NCBI GenBank assembly: GCA_905221605.1
Contig: CAJNDS010002232.1
Span: 217,746-260,245 of the forward strand
Length of the DNA: 42,500 nt
Direction of reading: 5' to 3'
From: Symbiodinium natans
Taxonomy: Eukaryota > Sar > Dinophyceae > Suessiales > Symbiodiniaceae
In this document: piece after piece, positions 16,959-24,246 of the stretch
How positions within the stretch are numbered: the first letter of the stretch is position 1
How the letters are laid out: the number at the start of each line of letters is the position of its first letter
Translations under genes and position numbers: made by a program
The notes under the pieces: model-generated
Told to the model about the DNA's origin: nothing
Database searches by the model: none
The model's input: only the letters and a program-made list of their open reading frames with translations

Positions 16959-17018
16959 ATGGTCTCGCTGGCGCTCGACGCGCCCGCCTACCCACAGAAG
17001 GAGAGGGGCGGCGGACGG
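16959..17018 (+). CDS. Candidate first exon of an unknown gene
   Basis: An ATG in GCCATGG context opens MVSLALDAPAYPQKERGGGR, then donor GTTTGG starts at 17019 at the edge of a TTTAGGG tract. CAG at 16948-16950 could instead be an acceptor, making this an internal exon. No downstream exon was linked with confidence. Confidence 0.35.
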
Positions 17019-17059
17019 GTTTGGGTTTAGGGTTTTGGGTTTAGGGTTTTGGGGTTTTG

Positions 17060-17640
17060 GGTAATCTCGGGGCCAGGTTACTGAAGCCCTTGGCACAGCC
17101 CACAAAGAAACCCGGGAACCATGAGCCCTGAAATGGGTTTAGGGTATGGTTTAGGGGTAACCCAACCCTCACTGTCTGAACCCTAAACCCGGTCGCACCA
17201 GCTTTGCTCTTGCCACTCTTGCCAGAGGGTGCATGGGGGCCCCATCACCCCAGGCCCTGAACCAAAGGCAACACCCTTGCCACCTTTTGCGTCTGGCGCG
17301 ATCCCCTTGCCAGCTTTTGCGCCTCACGCCGGGCTTTGAGACTGGGTTTCTCCGGTCCACTACAGAAGCTTCAATCTTGGACTTGGGGTTGTCATCGGTC
17401 GTTCTCTCCATTTGGGGTTGGGGAAGTATCATATCCCAGTTCTTCCATCCACCATTGGCACGAATGAAGCAACATACATAAAGGTTATGCCCTCTTGTAT
17501 TTGCTGCTTCACATCTGTTTTTGTAATCTGACTTTCTGTTTTTGAAGTTGGTAGTATGTCCAACATAACACTCCTTGACATTCAGATCTTTACAGACAAT
17601 TTCATAAAATGAGTTTGATTGTAGTTCGTGTCCTTTTTTG
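17060..17640. other. Mixed region without a recognised gene
   Basis: Contains a little TTTAGGG-like text and overlapping open frames of 82-87 codons on both strands near 17170-17480 that share no motif. An AT-richer stretch follows at 17460-17640. I cannot assign a feature. Confidence 0.3.
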
Positions 17641-17655
17641 GCTTTATAACGTCCT

Positions 17656-17659
17656 ATGC

Positions 17660-17695
<36 letters not shown>

Positions 17696-17748
17696 TGCTG
17701 CTGCTGCTGCTGCGGCGGCTGCTGCTGCGGCGGCTGCGCTGCAGCCAT
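17656..17748. repeat. (CCG)n(CTG)n trinucleotide repeat
   Basis: About 13 CCG then 6 CTG units plus mixed GCG/GCT triplets. On the minus strand the ATG at 17747-17745 reads MAAAQPPQQQPPQQQQQQ and then an Arg run, ending at a stop near 17640. With no other support it is treated as a microsatellite. Confidence 0.85.
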
Positions 17749-17929
17749 GATCGAGCTCGAAGGCATCACAAGTAGGGGTTAGGGTTAGGGTTTACGGTAT
17801 CCAAGTAGGCCTCCAAGCACGGTAGGACGTGTTATGCAACAGTCGAGGGGTTAGGGTGTTGGGGGATGTGGGGACGGGGGGGGAGGTGCCAAAAGCTGAT
17901 CGCGCACAAGTAGACAGCTCGACAGGGTT

Positions 17930-18120
17930 TCGGGACCGGCATACTACATAGATACTCTATAATGATAAATAAATAAATACATATCTGTATATACATATAT
18001 ACAGATATATAGTCTTGCTTTAATGTTTATAATATACACATATATATATATATCATAATATAATATACCGATACAATATGTATATATACATATACACTCT
18101 ATTTCCTGTACATACTCTGA
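17930..18120. other. AT-rich low-complexity region
   Basis: TATATACA-type repeats and AAATAAATAAATA. No gene or RNA structure was recognised. Confidence 0.5.
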
Positions 18121-18293
18121 CCACTTCCTTCCTTTCTTCCTTCCTTCCTTCCTTCGTTCTGTCCTTCCTTCCTTCCTTCATTGCTTCCTTTCTTGCTTCC
18201 TCCCTTGCTTCCTTGCTCCCTTGCTTTCTTCCTTCCTTCCTTCCTTCCTCCCTTCCTTGCTTCCTTCCTTCCTTCCTCCTTCCCCCCTTTCTG
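18121..18293. repeat. (TTCC)n polypyrimidine microsatellite
   Basis: A continuous CTTC/TTCC tract with scattered G. All frames are open because of composition, giving spurious Lys/Glu/Gly- or Ser/Leu/Phe-rich ORFs. Confidence 0.95.
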
Positions 18294-18494
18294 CCGTACA
18301 AAAAAAGGAATTAAAAAAAAACTAAATGCAATTCCTTTGCTTAAGAACCCCCCAAAGAACATGAAAAAACAATTCCCTATAAGGGTAATATAGGGACTTA
18401 AGCAAATAGAAGTAAAAGGGGTACAGTACCCCTATTTGGGGGAAACCCCCATCTCGTGCGGTGGCTTGTAGAGGGCTTAGGGTCAAGCAGGGGT

Positions 18495-18568
18495 TACAGG
18501 GTTTACAGGGTTTACAGGGTTTACAGGGTTTACAGGGTTTACAGGGTTTACAGGGTTTACAGGGTTTA
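18495..18568. repeat. TTTACAGGG nonamer array
   Basis: Eight tandem copies of TTTACAGGG, a telomere unit enlarged by two bases (CA), almost without divergence. It abuts the family-3 MITE-like element at 18570. Confidence 0.95.
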
Positions 18569-18569
18569 T

Positions 18570-18656
18570 CTTAGTTGCTGAGTTCATAAGCCCCCAAAAA
18601 AGTGTACACTTTCAGTAATATGGGGAATTATAGCGTGTGCTCACTGAGCTGCTAAG
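18570..18656. mobile_element. MITE-like element, family 3 (best copy)
   Basis: CTTAGTTGCTGAGTTCATAA at the left and CTCACTGAGCTGCTAAG at the right form imperfect inverted ends. The interior AGTGTACACTTTCAGT is shared with the copies at 5061 and 8350. Confidence 0.6.
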
Positions 18657-18692
18657 TTAGTGGTTATAGGGTTTAAAATCCTAGGGAGTCAC

Positions 18693-18755
18693 TCCGAGGT
18701 TCGTGGCCACGTCCTGCACCAGAGCTTCCACCAGTGGATGGGCTGACACGTCTGC
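18693..18755 (-). CDS. Candidate exon of an unknown minus-strand gene (gene 2, third exon)
   Basis: Twenty-one codons read ADVSAHPLVEALVQDVATNL and then G, an amphipathic helical stretch with strong GC third-position bias. The acceptor is CCAAG ending at 18756, and donor GTGACT starts at 18692. It joins in phase after the exon at 20518-20434. Confidence 0.42.
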
Positions 18756-18810
18756 CTTGGGAGGGCTTAGGGGGCTTGGGGCTTGGGGCTTAGGGGTTAC
18801 GGCTGAGGGC

Positions 18811-19110
18811 TTAGGGCTTGAAGCACTTAGGGTTTAGGGCGGAGGGCTCAGGGCTGTTTTTGGACCGACCTGGAGGTTCATGGGGTTGGAGTTGGGGGAG
18901 AAGGCTTTGGGGGGGGCGGGGGGGGGGGGGCCTACGCGGAGCTTTTGTAGGAGCGGGTTGCAACCTTGCTTCGGAGGTTACCACCCGAACTGAAGCCTGT
19001 TCAAGCAACGCAGAGTTTTGGGTTTAGGGTTTATAGAAGTTAGGGTTTTGGGTTTAGGGTATAGGGTATAGGGTTTCGGGTTTCGGGTTTCGGGTTTCGG
19101 GTGTCGGGCG
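18811..19110. other. G-rich and variant-repeat region
   Basis: Contains a poly-G run (18908-18930), a Pro-rich open frame on the minus strand without motif (18811-19008) and TTTCGGG repeats at 19070-19100. Nothing is assigned. Confidence 0.4.
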
Positions 19111-19148
19111 CGGTTTTATGGTTCTAGATTTTGGTCTTCTCCCAGACC

Positions 19149-19243
19149 CCTGGAGGATCCCAAAAGCAGATCCTCTTTAAGGGTTCCTAAAAAAATGACC
19201 CAACAGCAGAAGAGGGGGGGTTCTACTTTTGGGATCTTTTTAG
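19149..19243. mobile_element. MITE-like element, family 1
   Basis: The left end CCTGGAGGATCCCAAAAG and right end TTCTACTTTTGGGATC are inverted repeats. The interior TAAGGGTTCCTAAAAAAATG is shared with the copy at 114-214. Confidence 0.65.
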
Positions 19244-19854
19244 AAAACTGGGCTGCTTTGGTTTCTGCATTGGGCTCTGCATAGTCTTTCAGGAGCACTA
19301 ACAGTGCCCAGCATGGGCACGTACTACACCCTCTCTACCCCGAGATATTGAACATTCCCTTAAACCCTAAACCCTAAACCCTAAAACCTAAACTCTAAAA
19401 CCCTAAACCCTAAACCCTAAAACCTAAACCCAATAGAGTACAACTGGGGAATATTGCGAGAATAATGAGTAGAGGCGGCCGGGGAACCCAAATTTAACCC
19501 CTAAACCCTTAGTCAACCCTGAACCCCAAGCCCTGAGCCCGGCCTGGTTACTAGATGCGGCAGAAGAGGATAGGCTGTGAATCTACCGGAGTCGGTGGGT
19601 ATATGGTATAGGGTATAGGGCAGAGGGTATGGGGTCTAGGATTTAGGGTTTAGGGCGGGCCTGCGAATCTTTTGGCCAAGAGATGGGTTTGGGTTTAGGG
19701 TTTAGGGTTTAGGGTTTAGGGTTTAGGGTTTTCAGGGTTCAGGGTTCAGGGTTCAGGGTTTAGGGTTTAGGGTTTAGGGTTTAGGGTTTAGGGTTTAGGG
19801 TTTAGGGTTTAGGGTTTAGGGTTTAGGGTTTAGGGTTTAGGGTTTAGGGTTTAG

Positions 19855-19959
19855 CTGGGAGGATCCAAACAGTAGATTCCCTTCAAGGGTTCCGAAAGAT
19901 GACCCAAGAGTGGGATAGGGCGTACTATTTGGGGGCTCTGCTTTTTGGATCCTATCTGG
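19855..19959. mobile_element. MITE-like element, family 1, flanked by telomere-like repeat
   Basis: CTGGGAGGATCCAAACAGTA and CTTTTTGGATCCTATCTGG are the ends. It sits between a TTTAGGG tract and a CCCTAAA tract, as if it marks an orientation switch. Confidence 0.65.
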
Positions 19960-20092
19960 GGTCTGGGTAGGGGTTTAGGGACCCTAAACCCAAACCCTAA
20001 ACCCTAAAATCTAAACCCTAAACCCTAAACCCTAAACCCTAAACCCTAAACCCTAAACCCTAAACCCTAAACCTCAATCCCCCAAAGCAACA

Positions 20093-20184
20093 ATGGAGAT
20101 CCCAGGGGCGCCGCTCAGCAACCCCGCCGTGGCCAAGGCCCAGGCGGCCTACGGGGGGCCGCTGGAAATCAAAGCCCAGAGGAG
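20093..20184 (+). CDS. Candidate exon of an unknown plus-strand gene (gene 3, first exon)
   Basis: An ATG opens MEIPGAPLSNPAVAKAQAAY and then GGPLEIKAQR, ending at donor GTAGGG (20185). The last two bases join in phase to the exon at 21441-21526. The coding bias is strong and the text looks like a real protein, but no family is recognised. Confidence 0.42.
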
Positions 20185-20433
20185 GTAGGGTTTAGGGTTT
20201 AGGGTTTAGTGTTTAGGGTTTAGGGTTTAGGGTTAAGGGTTAAGGGTTAAGGGTTTAGGGTTTAGGGTTTAGGGTTAAGGGTTTTTGGGGTTTGGGGTTT
20301 AGGGTTTAGGGTATAGGGTATAGGGTTTTGGGTTTGGGGTTCAGGGTTTAGGGTTTAGGGCTAGGGTTTAGGGTTTACCAAGCCATCGAGACTGCAGCTA
20401 CCAAGTGCCTCCGTAACCTGTAAACCCCAAAAC

Positions 20434-20518
20434 CTGGGCGCACGCCTGCACGAGGCGCTTCGGAAAATCGTACTGGACCATGTCGTTGTTCACCCCGTCC
20501 GGTGTCGACGCCGGTGGA
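20434..20518 (-). CDS. Candidate exon of an unknown minus-strand gene (gene 2, second exon)
   Basis: Acceptor GTGCATCAG ends at 20519 and donor GTTTTG starts at 20433. The frame reads PPASTPDGVNNDMVQYDFPK and then RLVQACAQ. It ends in phase 0, matching the exon at 18755-18693. Confidence 0.42.
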
Positions 20519-20592
20519 CTGATGCACCGGCCCGCCGATGGCCAGCAAGATGGTCTTCAAAGATCAGCCAGGCGCGCTTGATTCGGGGTATC

Positions 20593-20739
20593 CTGGCCCG
20601 AGCAGGCAGACCGCCGAAGTGAAGGGCGATGTGCCGGGCGTATCCCGTTGCGTTCAAGAGACACGCTTCCACCATCGTCTCACTTGCGGATCGGGTTTTG
20701 GCGAGGGCGTATACGGTCGCCGCGCAGACGCCCGTGTTG
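20593..20739 (-). CDS. Candidate exon of an unknown minus-strand gene (gene 2, first exon seen)
   Basis: Acceptor GGGGCCAG ends at 20740. More than 45 codons are open with GC-rich third positions, for example NTGVCAATVYALAKTRSASE, then TMVEACLLNATGYARHIALH. A GA donor at 20592-20591 gives a phase match to the next exon; a GT donor at 20611-20610 does not. It may be part of a helical repeat protein, family unknown. Confidence 0.45.
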
Positions 20740-20977
20740 CTGGCCCCACACCCCGAAACTTGAAACCCTGTGACCAAAACCCCAAGCCCGAAACCCTAAA
20801 CCCTCAACCACACACGCTTGGGCTGAAGTGCAATGGAGCGAAAAGCTTAAGGTGACACTTTGGCGATGGGGTCTGTGGTAGGAATAGGAGCTCGAGGTTT
20901 AGGATTTAGGAGTTGCGTGTAGGGCTCAGGGTCGAGGACACAGCCTCATAAGCCTCATAGTGCTACCCACACCCCAG

Positions 20978-21060
20978 CAAGGATCCAACAAGTAGATCCG
21001 AAAAATGATCCAAGAGTAGTATGGGGTACTATATGGCGGTTCTACTTGCTTGGATCCTCA
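20978..21060. mobile_element. MITE-like element, family 1
   Basis: CAAGGATCCAACAAGTAGAT and TTCTACTTGCTTGGATCCT are the inverted ends. The interior GAAAAATGATCCAAGAGTAG and GGGTACTATAT match the family. Confidence 0.65.
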
Positions 21061-21440
21061 CGTCCTTTTTCTGAAGGGAATTATGGGTACCTCACATCAC
21101 CCTTACAATACCCTCTCATTAATCGGATTGCATAGGGAGCGAGCATAGCGAGCATCCCACCCCCCCCCACCCACCCCAATTCCCGAGAGGGGCCTCCCCC
21201 AACAAAAGGTCTCCGCGATGCGGGCAGCCCGCAGCCACGCCGGCCCAGCCTTTCCAGTTGGAAGTTCTTTTACAGGGTGACTCATGGGAGGGGGTTTGGT
21301 TTGGGTTTAGGGGTTTAGGGGTCTCGCGCTCAGGGTCAAGCCCAAGAACCCCCAACCGACCCCGCCGAAAAAAACCTAAATACCCTAAACCAAAAACCCG
21401 AAACCCTAAACCCTGACTCGCCTCCTCCCAACTCCACCAG

Positions 21441-21526
21441 GGCGCGCAGCGCAGAAGAGCTGTGGGGGCTGCGTAAGGCGTCCTTCCGGGCGCTTTGGGG
21501 GCCGGAAGCCGAGAGATGTGAAGAGG
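21441..21526 (+). CDS. Candidate exon of an unknown plus-strand gene (gene 3, second exon)
   Basis: A long pyrimidine tract and CACCAG precede the exon, and the donor is GTTTAG (21527) at the edge of a TTTAGGG tract. The frame reads ARSAEELWGLRKASFRALWG and then PEAERCEE, a charged helical stretch. It continues in phase from 20093-20184, giving IKAQRRARSAEELWG. Confidence 0.45.
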
Positions 21527-21779
21527 GTTTAGGGTTTAAGGGCTACGGGTTACGGGTTTAGGGTGTAGGGTTTAGGGTTAGGGTTTGGGGTTTAGGTAGG
21601 GTTCAGGGTTCAGGGTTCAGGGTTTAGGGTTCAGGGTTCAGGGTTCAGGGTTCAGGGTTTAGGGTTTAGGGTTTAGGGTTTAGGGTTTAGGGTTTAGGGT
21701 TTAGGGTTTAGGGTTTAGGGTTTAGGGTTTAGGGTTTAGGGTTTAGGGTTTAGGGTTTAGGGTTTAGGGGTTTCGGATT

Positions 21780-22190
21780 CAGGGTTTCGGGTTTCGGACA
21801 TCAGGGTTGAGGGTTCAGGGTTTAGGGCTTCAGGTTGAGGGGTGTCAGGACTTCATAATTTTGGGCTTGATAGCCTTAGTTTTAGGGCTTTAGAACTTCA
21901 GGGTTTAAGCCTAGGGCCCTCTATTTGGACTTTTGGAATCGTGCGAAAGCTGGAGCTCCACCTCCCTGCCTGCGGCCCTAAACTCTACCAACCCTAAACC
22001 TGAAACTCTTAGAACGCGAGTGCAGAGGTCAAAAAAACCAGGGCTGAAACGGTTGAAGATCTAAAGCCTCTTGCAAGCCATGTCCCATTTACCTTAGTCC
22101 CCGATCCTCCCTAACCCTGAACCCTACACCCCGGACTGCTTAAGGCCTCCTTCTGTGTACCACTTTTTGGGAGCCTTATGGGTTTAGGGT
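21780..22190. other. Degenerate telomere-like sequence up to the array
   Basis: Variant TTCAGGG and TTTAGGG units fade into unique sequence from about 21930 to 22180 with no convincing exon. The last 8 bp before the array are TTAGGGTT. Confidence 0.5.
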
Positions 22191-22198
22191 TTAGGGTT
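22191..22198. repeat. Possible target-site duplication, left
   Basis: TTAGGGTT lies directly before the first element base and again at 39521-39528 after the last. Eight base pairs is the size made by IS1595/Merlin-type elements. Because the target is itself a 7-bp repeat, chance identity is possible. Confidence 0.5.
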
Positions 22199-22237
22199 GG
22201 GCTGATGTATATCCCCCCCCCCCCCTACTTTTTGTAG
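22199..22237 (+). repeat. Terminal inverted repeat, gene-end side (unit 1)
   Basis: GGG-n4-TGTATATCC, then a long C run, then TACTTTTTGTAG. The complement of the other end (27992-28025) reads GGG-n4-TGTGTATCC, C run, TGCTTTTTTAG. The units 2 and 3 equivalents are at 28031-28069 and 33683-33719. Just inside, TGTAGA-tgt-TCTACA forms a small hairpin. Confidence 0.75.
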
Positions 22238-22462
22238 ATGTTCTACACTACTCCACACAATCGTCCAAGAGTGCAAGCAGACATAGTTCAGGACGAGGCA
22301 CCTTGGCTGTCGCATAAAAGCATGCCGAGCGACTAACCCTTACACACAAGTGGCTTTTGGAGCTTCGCAAAACCCCATGACCACATCTGCCGGCCGGAGT
22401 CTTTTGTTCCCCGGAGCCAGAATACACTCTGTGCCAGAACCCGCCCGTTTGGGTTTGAAACA
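22232..22462. other. 3' region between ORF C and the terminal repeat
   Basis: About 230 bp, almost identical in all three units (also 28064-28294 and 33714-33944). An 82-codon minus-strand frame (22496-22248) is preserved in all three, but it overlaps the end of ORF C and shows no motif. It is more likely a 3' untranslated or subterminal binding region. Confidence 0.45.
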
Positions 22463-23891
22463 CTAGACATTTATGCTCATGAGATTGTTCGCACAAGGGC
22501 CGCCATTCGACATGGCGAGACCGCGAAAAACATCAAGCATATTGTCCCCCACATTAATGTAGAATACGTACTCATCCATCTCATGAGCATCAATATGGAG
22601 CTTGCCATGCCTGGCACGAGACCATGCCTTTAGCCTGCTGTTCTCGCTCGCTTTCAGCATCATTGGTGTGGAACCCTGTCACACGATCCCGGAACCATTT
22701 CTCATGGTTTACAGGGGGAGCACATTTGTACCCCAAAGCGTTCACGGCCTTGTTAGTTGCAGCCCACCCATCAAAAACGAGATAGCTGCCCTTTACCACC
22801 CTAGACTGTACAGTTGCACTCATTTCCTGAAATCCACGAGGTTTTCCTTGGCTTGCTTGAGAGCTGCGGGGAAGAAGACGGTATGTGACTCGTTTTTTCC
22901 TGTTTGCGCGCGTGAAGACTGCCTTCCCCTTGCCGACCACGACAGCAACCCAAAGCCACTTGCCGTTCTTCTTCAAGTTAGCAGAGGGTTTCTTGGCAAT
23001 CTTGGCGGGATGCGCCTTGGCAGGTTTCTTGAGAACAGACGAAGGTTTCTTCTGCACCCTGGAGACTGAAGCGGGCTTCTTCTTGATGAGGATAGACGAG
23101 GAGGACACTGCTTTCTCACCAGGTAGGAGAGTTCGAGCTGGAAGTCTTTTCATAGCACCATGGTGGACGAGCTTGTTGACATCCTTTCGTTCTGATTTGC
23201 GGTTTTGCTCCGCGCCTGCTTTGTTGATTCCTTTTGACCCCAATGCCCAGCCGTCTTCTGGATGTATCCCGACGATGCACTCGTCTAACACCACGACCTC
23301 ATTTCGCCCTCCAACTTTCAAAGCCCCCATCTCATGTAGAGCTCCTCCAAGAGCCTCTTGATAAATGGCCCTCCATCGCCTCAAGGTAGCCACGCAGATG
23401 TTACCGTACCCAGCCTGCAGCTCTTGAATGATCGCTTTGTAGCTGCGACCAAGCCGAAGAAGGTTCATGAAATGTAGGAAAGGCATCCATGAGTTGACAG
23501 GGACTTTGGTCAGGAACCCGAACTTGTTGAGATTGAGCTCCATGTGCTTGTGGCCCACACGCTTGCAAGTGTAGCCATACGTGGTCCACCCGCGCGAAGT
23601 CCGTTCTTCGAAGGAAGCTTCCTTTCCACATCGGGTGCACTTCTTGATCTGGAAGGCAATTCCAAATCTCATGAAGATAGCGATTGCACGGACGGTGAGA
23701 GAGACGCAGTCTCCATGTGGGTCGAGTACTGGCCGATGTAGCACGAACTTTTGGAAGGCTGTGTCGGAAGCAAACCACTTCTCGGAAATCTCCGTCTGCC
23801 ACTCCTTGAAGGTACAAGAAGGTAGTTCGCTTTCATGAAGTCCGGGCTGGCGCGCACGCTTCGGCATGATAGACTTATCTATGATGCGCAA
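22463..23891 (-). pseudogene. ORF C, ISXO2/IS1595-type transposase, unit 1 (frameshifted)
   Basis: Same gene as the intact copies in units 2 and 3, but a 4-bp tandem duplication (CTCGCTCG at about 22645-22652) shifts the frame directly after the HTNDAESE catalytic segment. The first frame ends at 22590; the lost C-terminus, including the conserved YVFYINVG region, continues in another frame to 22463. The third catalytic Glu is still encoded, but the helical tail of the RNase H fold is lost, so the product is probably inactive. Otherwise it matches the other copies apart from a few substitutions. Confidence 0.85.
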
Positions 23892-24246
23892 TCAGGACTC
23901 TGGTTGTCCTGCGACATGGAAGCTTGCATTGTTAGCCTTCAGACGAGTCACGAGAGTGAACAGCTACATACCGTGGGCGCGTGCTACATGGAGCCTACAG
24001 GACAGTGACGATAGTGAACAGCTACATACCGTGGGCGCATGGAGCCTACAGGACAGTGACGGTGGGCACGTGCTACATGGAGCCTACAGGACAGTGACGA
24101 TGGTACACATGCACTTACCCCTGCAAGGACTCAACGGGACTCAAAAGACTTACAGCATATGCGTGCTTTTTTTCTCCGTGAGTACAGACCGCCCAGGCTC
24201 AAAATTTTCATAGAGACCCGCTGTGGCTAGGGTGTCTAGCTCAGGT
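23892..24246 (-). promoter_or_regulatory. B-C intergenic region with direct repeats (unit 1)
   Basis: Three copies of ATGGAGCCTACAGGACAGTG (starting 23988, 24039 and 24077) and two of GTGAACAGCTACATACCGTG (starting 23956 and 24014) fill the gap between ORF B and ORF C. The same blocks lie at 29783-29927 in unit 2 and 35433-35577 in unit 3. Each repeat contains CTGTAGG on the transcribed strand, which could serve as a trans-splice acceptor for ORF C. Transposase-binding sites or an internal promoter are al­ternatives. Confidence 0.5.

Larger units (their letters stand above)
1..22190. repeat. Interstitial telomere-like repeat landscape
   Basis: More than forty tracts of TTTAGGG or its complement CCCTAAA, from two to about thirty units long, alternate in orientation and are separated by 30-500 bp of non-repetitive islands. 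Main tracts: 492-965, 1738-1850, 1948-2060, 2186-2240, 2398-2480, 2883-3080, 3160-3250, 3718-3780, 4345-4530, 4630-5020, 5305-5745, 5845-5945, 6189-6340, 6690-6795, 8131-8240, 8805-9015, 9122-9192, 9914-10025, 11095-11170, 11350-11515, 12217-12328, 12428-12475, 12615-12700, 13050-13125, 13705-13770, 13885-14035, 19690-19855, 19980-20075, 20187-20375 and 21530-21780. Dinoflagellate telomeres use TTTAGGG. The frequent orientation switches and embedded genes rule out a true chromosome end. Longer ORFs inside the tracts are repeat translations, not genes. Confidence 0.9.

Noticed and set aside
18053-18393. Lys/Glu/Gly-rich and Ser/Leu/Phe-rich ORFs
   Set aside because: They are translations of the TTCC microsatellite, open in every frame because of composition.
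22248-22496. An 82-codon ORF conserved in all three units as a fourth transposon gene
   Set aside because: It overlaps the end of ORF C on the same strand, has no motif or supporting start context, and its conservation is explained by the near-identity of the whole unit.
22602-23361. Plus-strand ORFs of 133-158 codons opposite ORF C, present in all units
   Set aside because: They are shadows of the transposase gene, have no motif, and are conserved only because the units are nearly identical.
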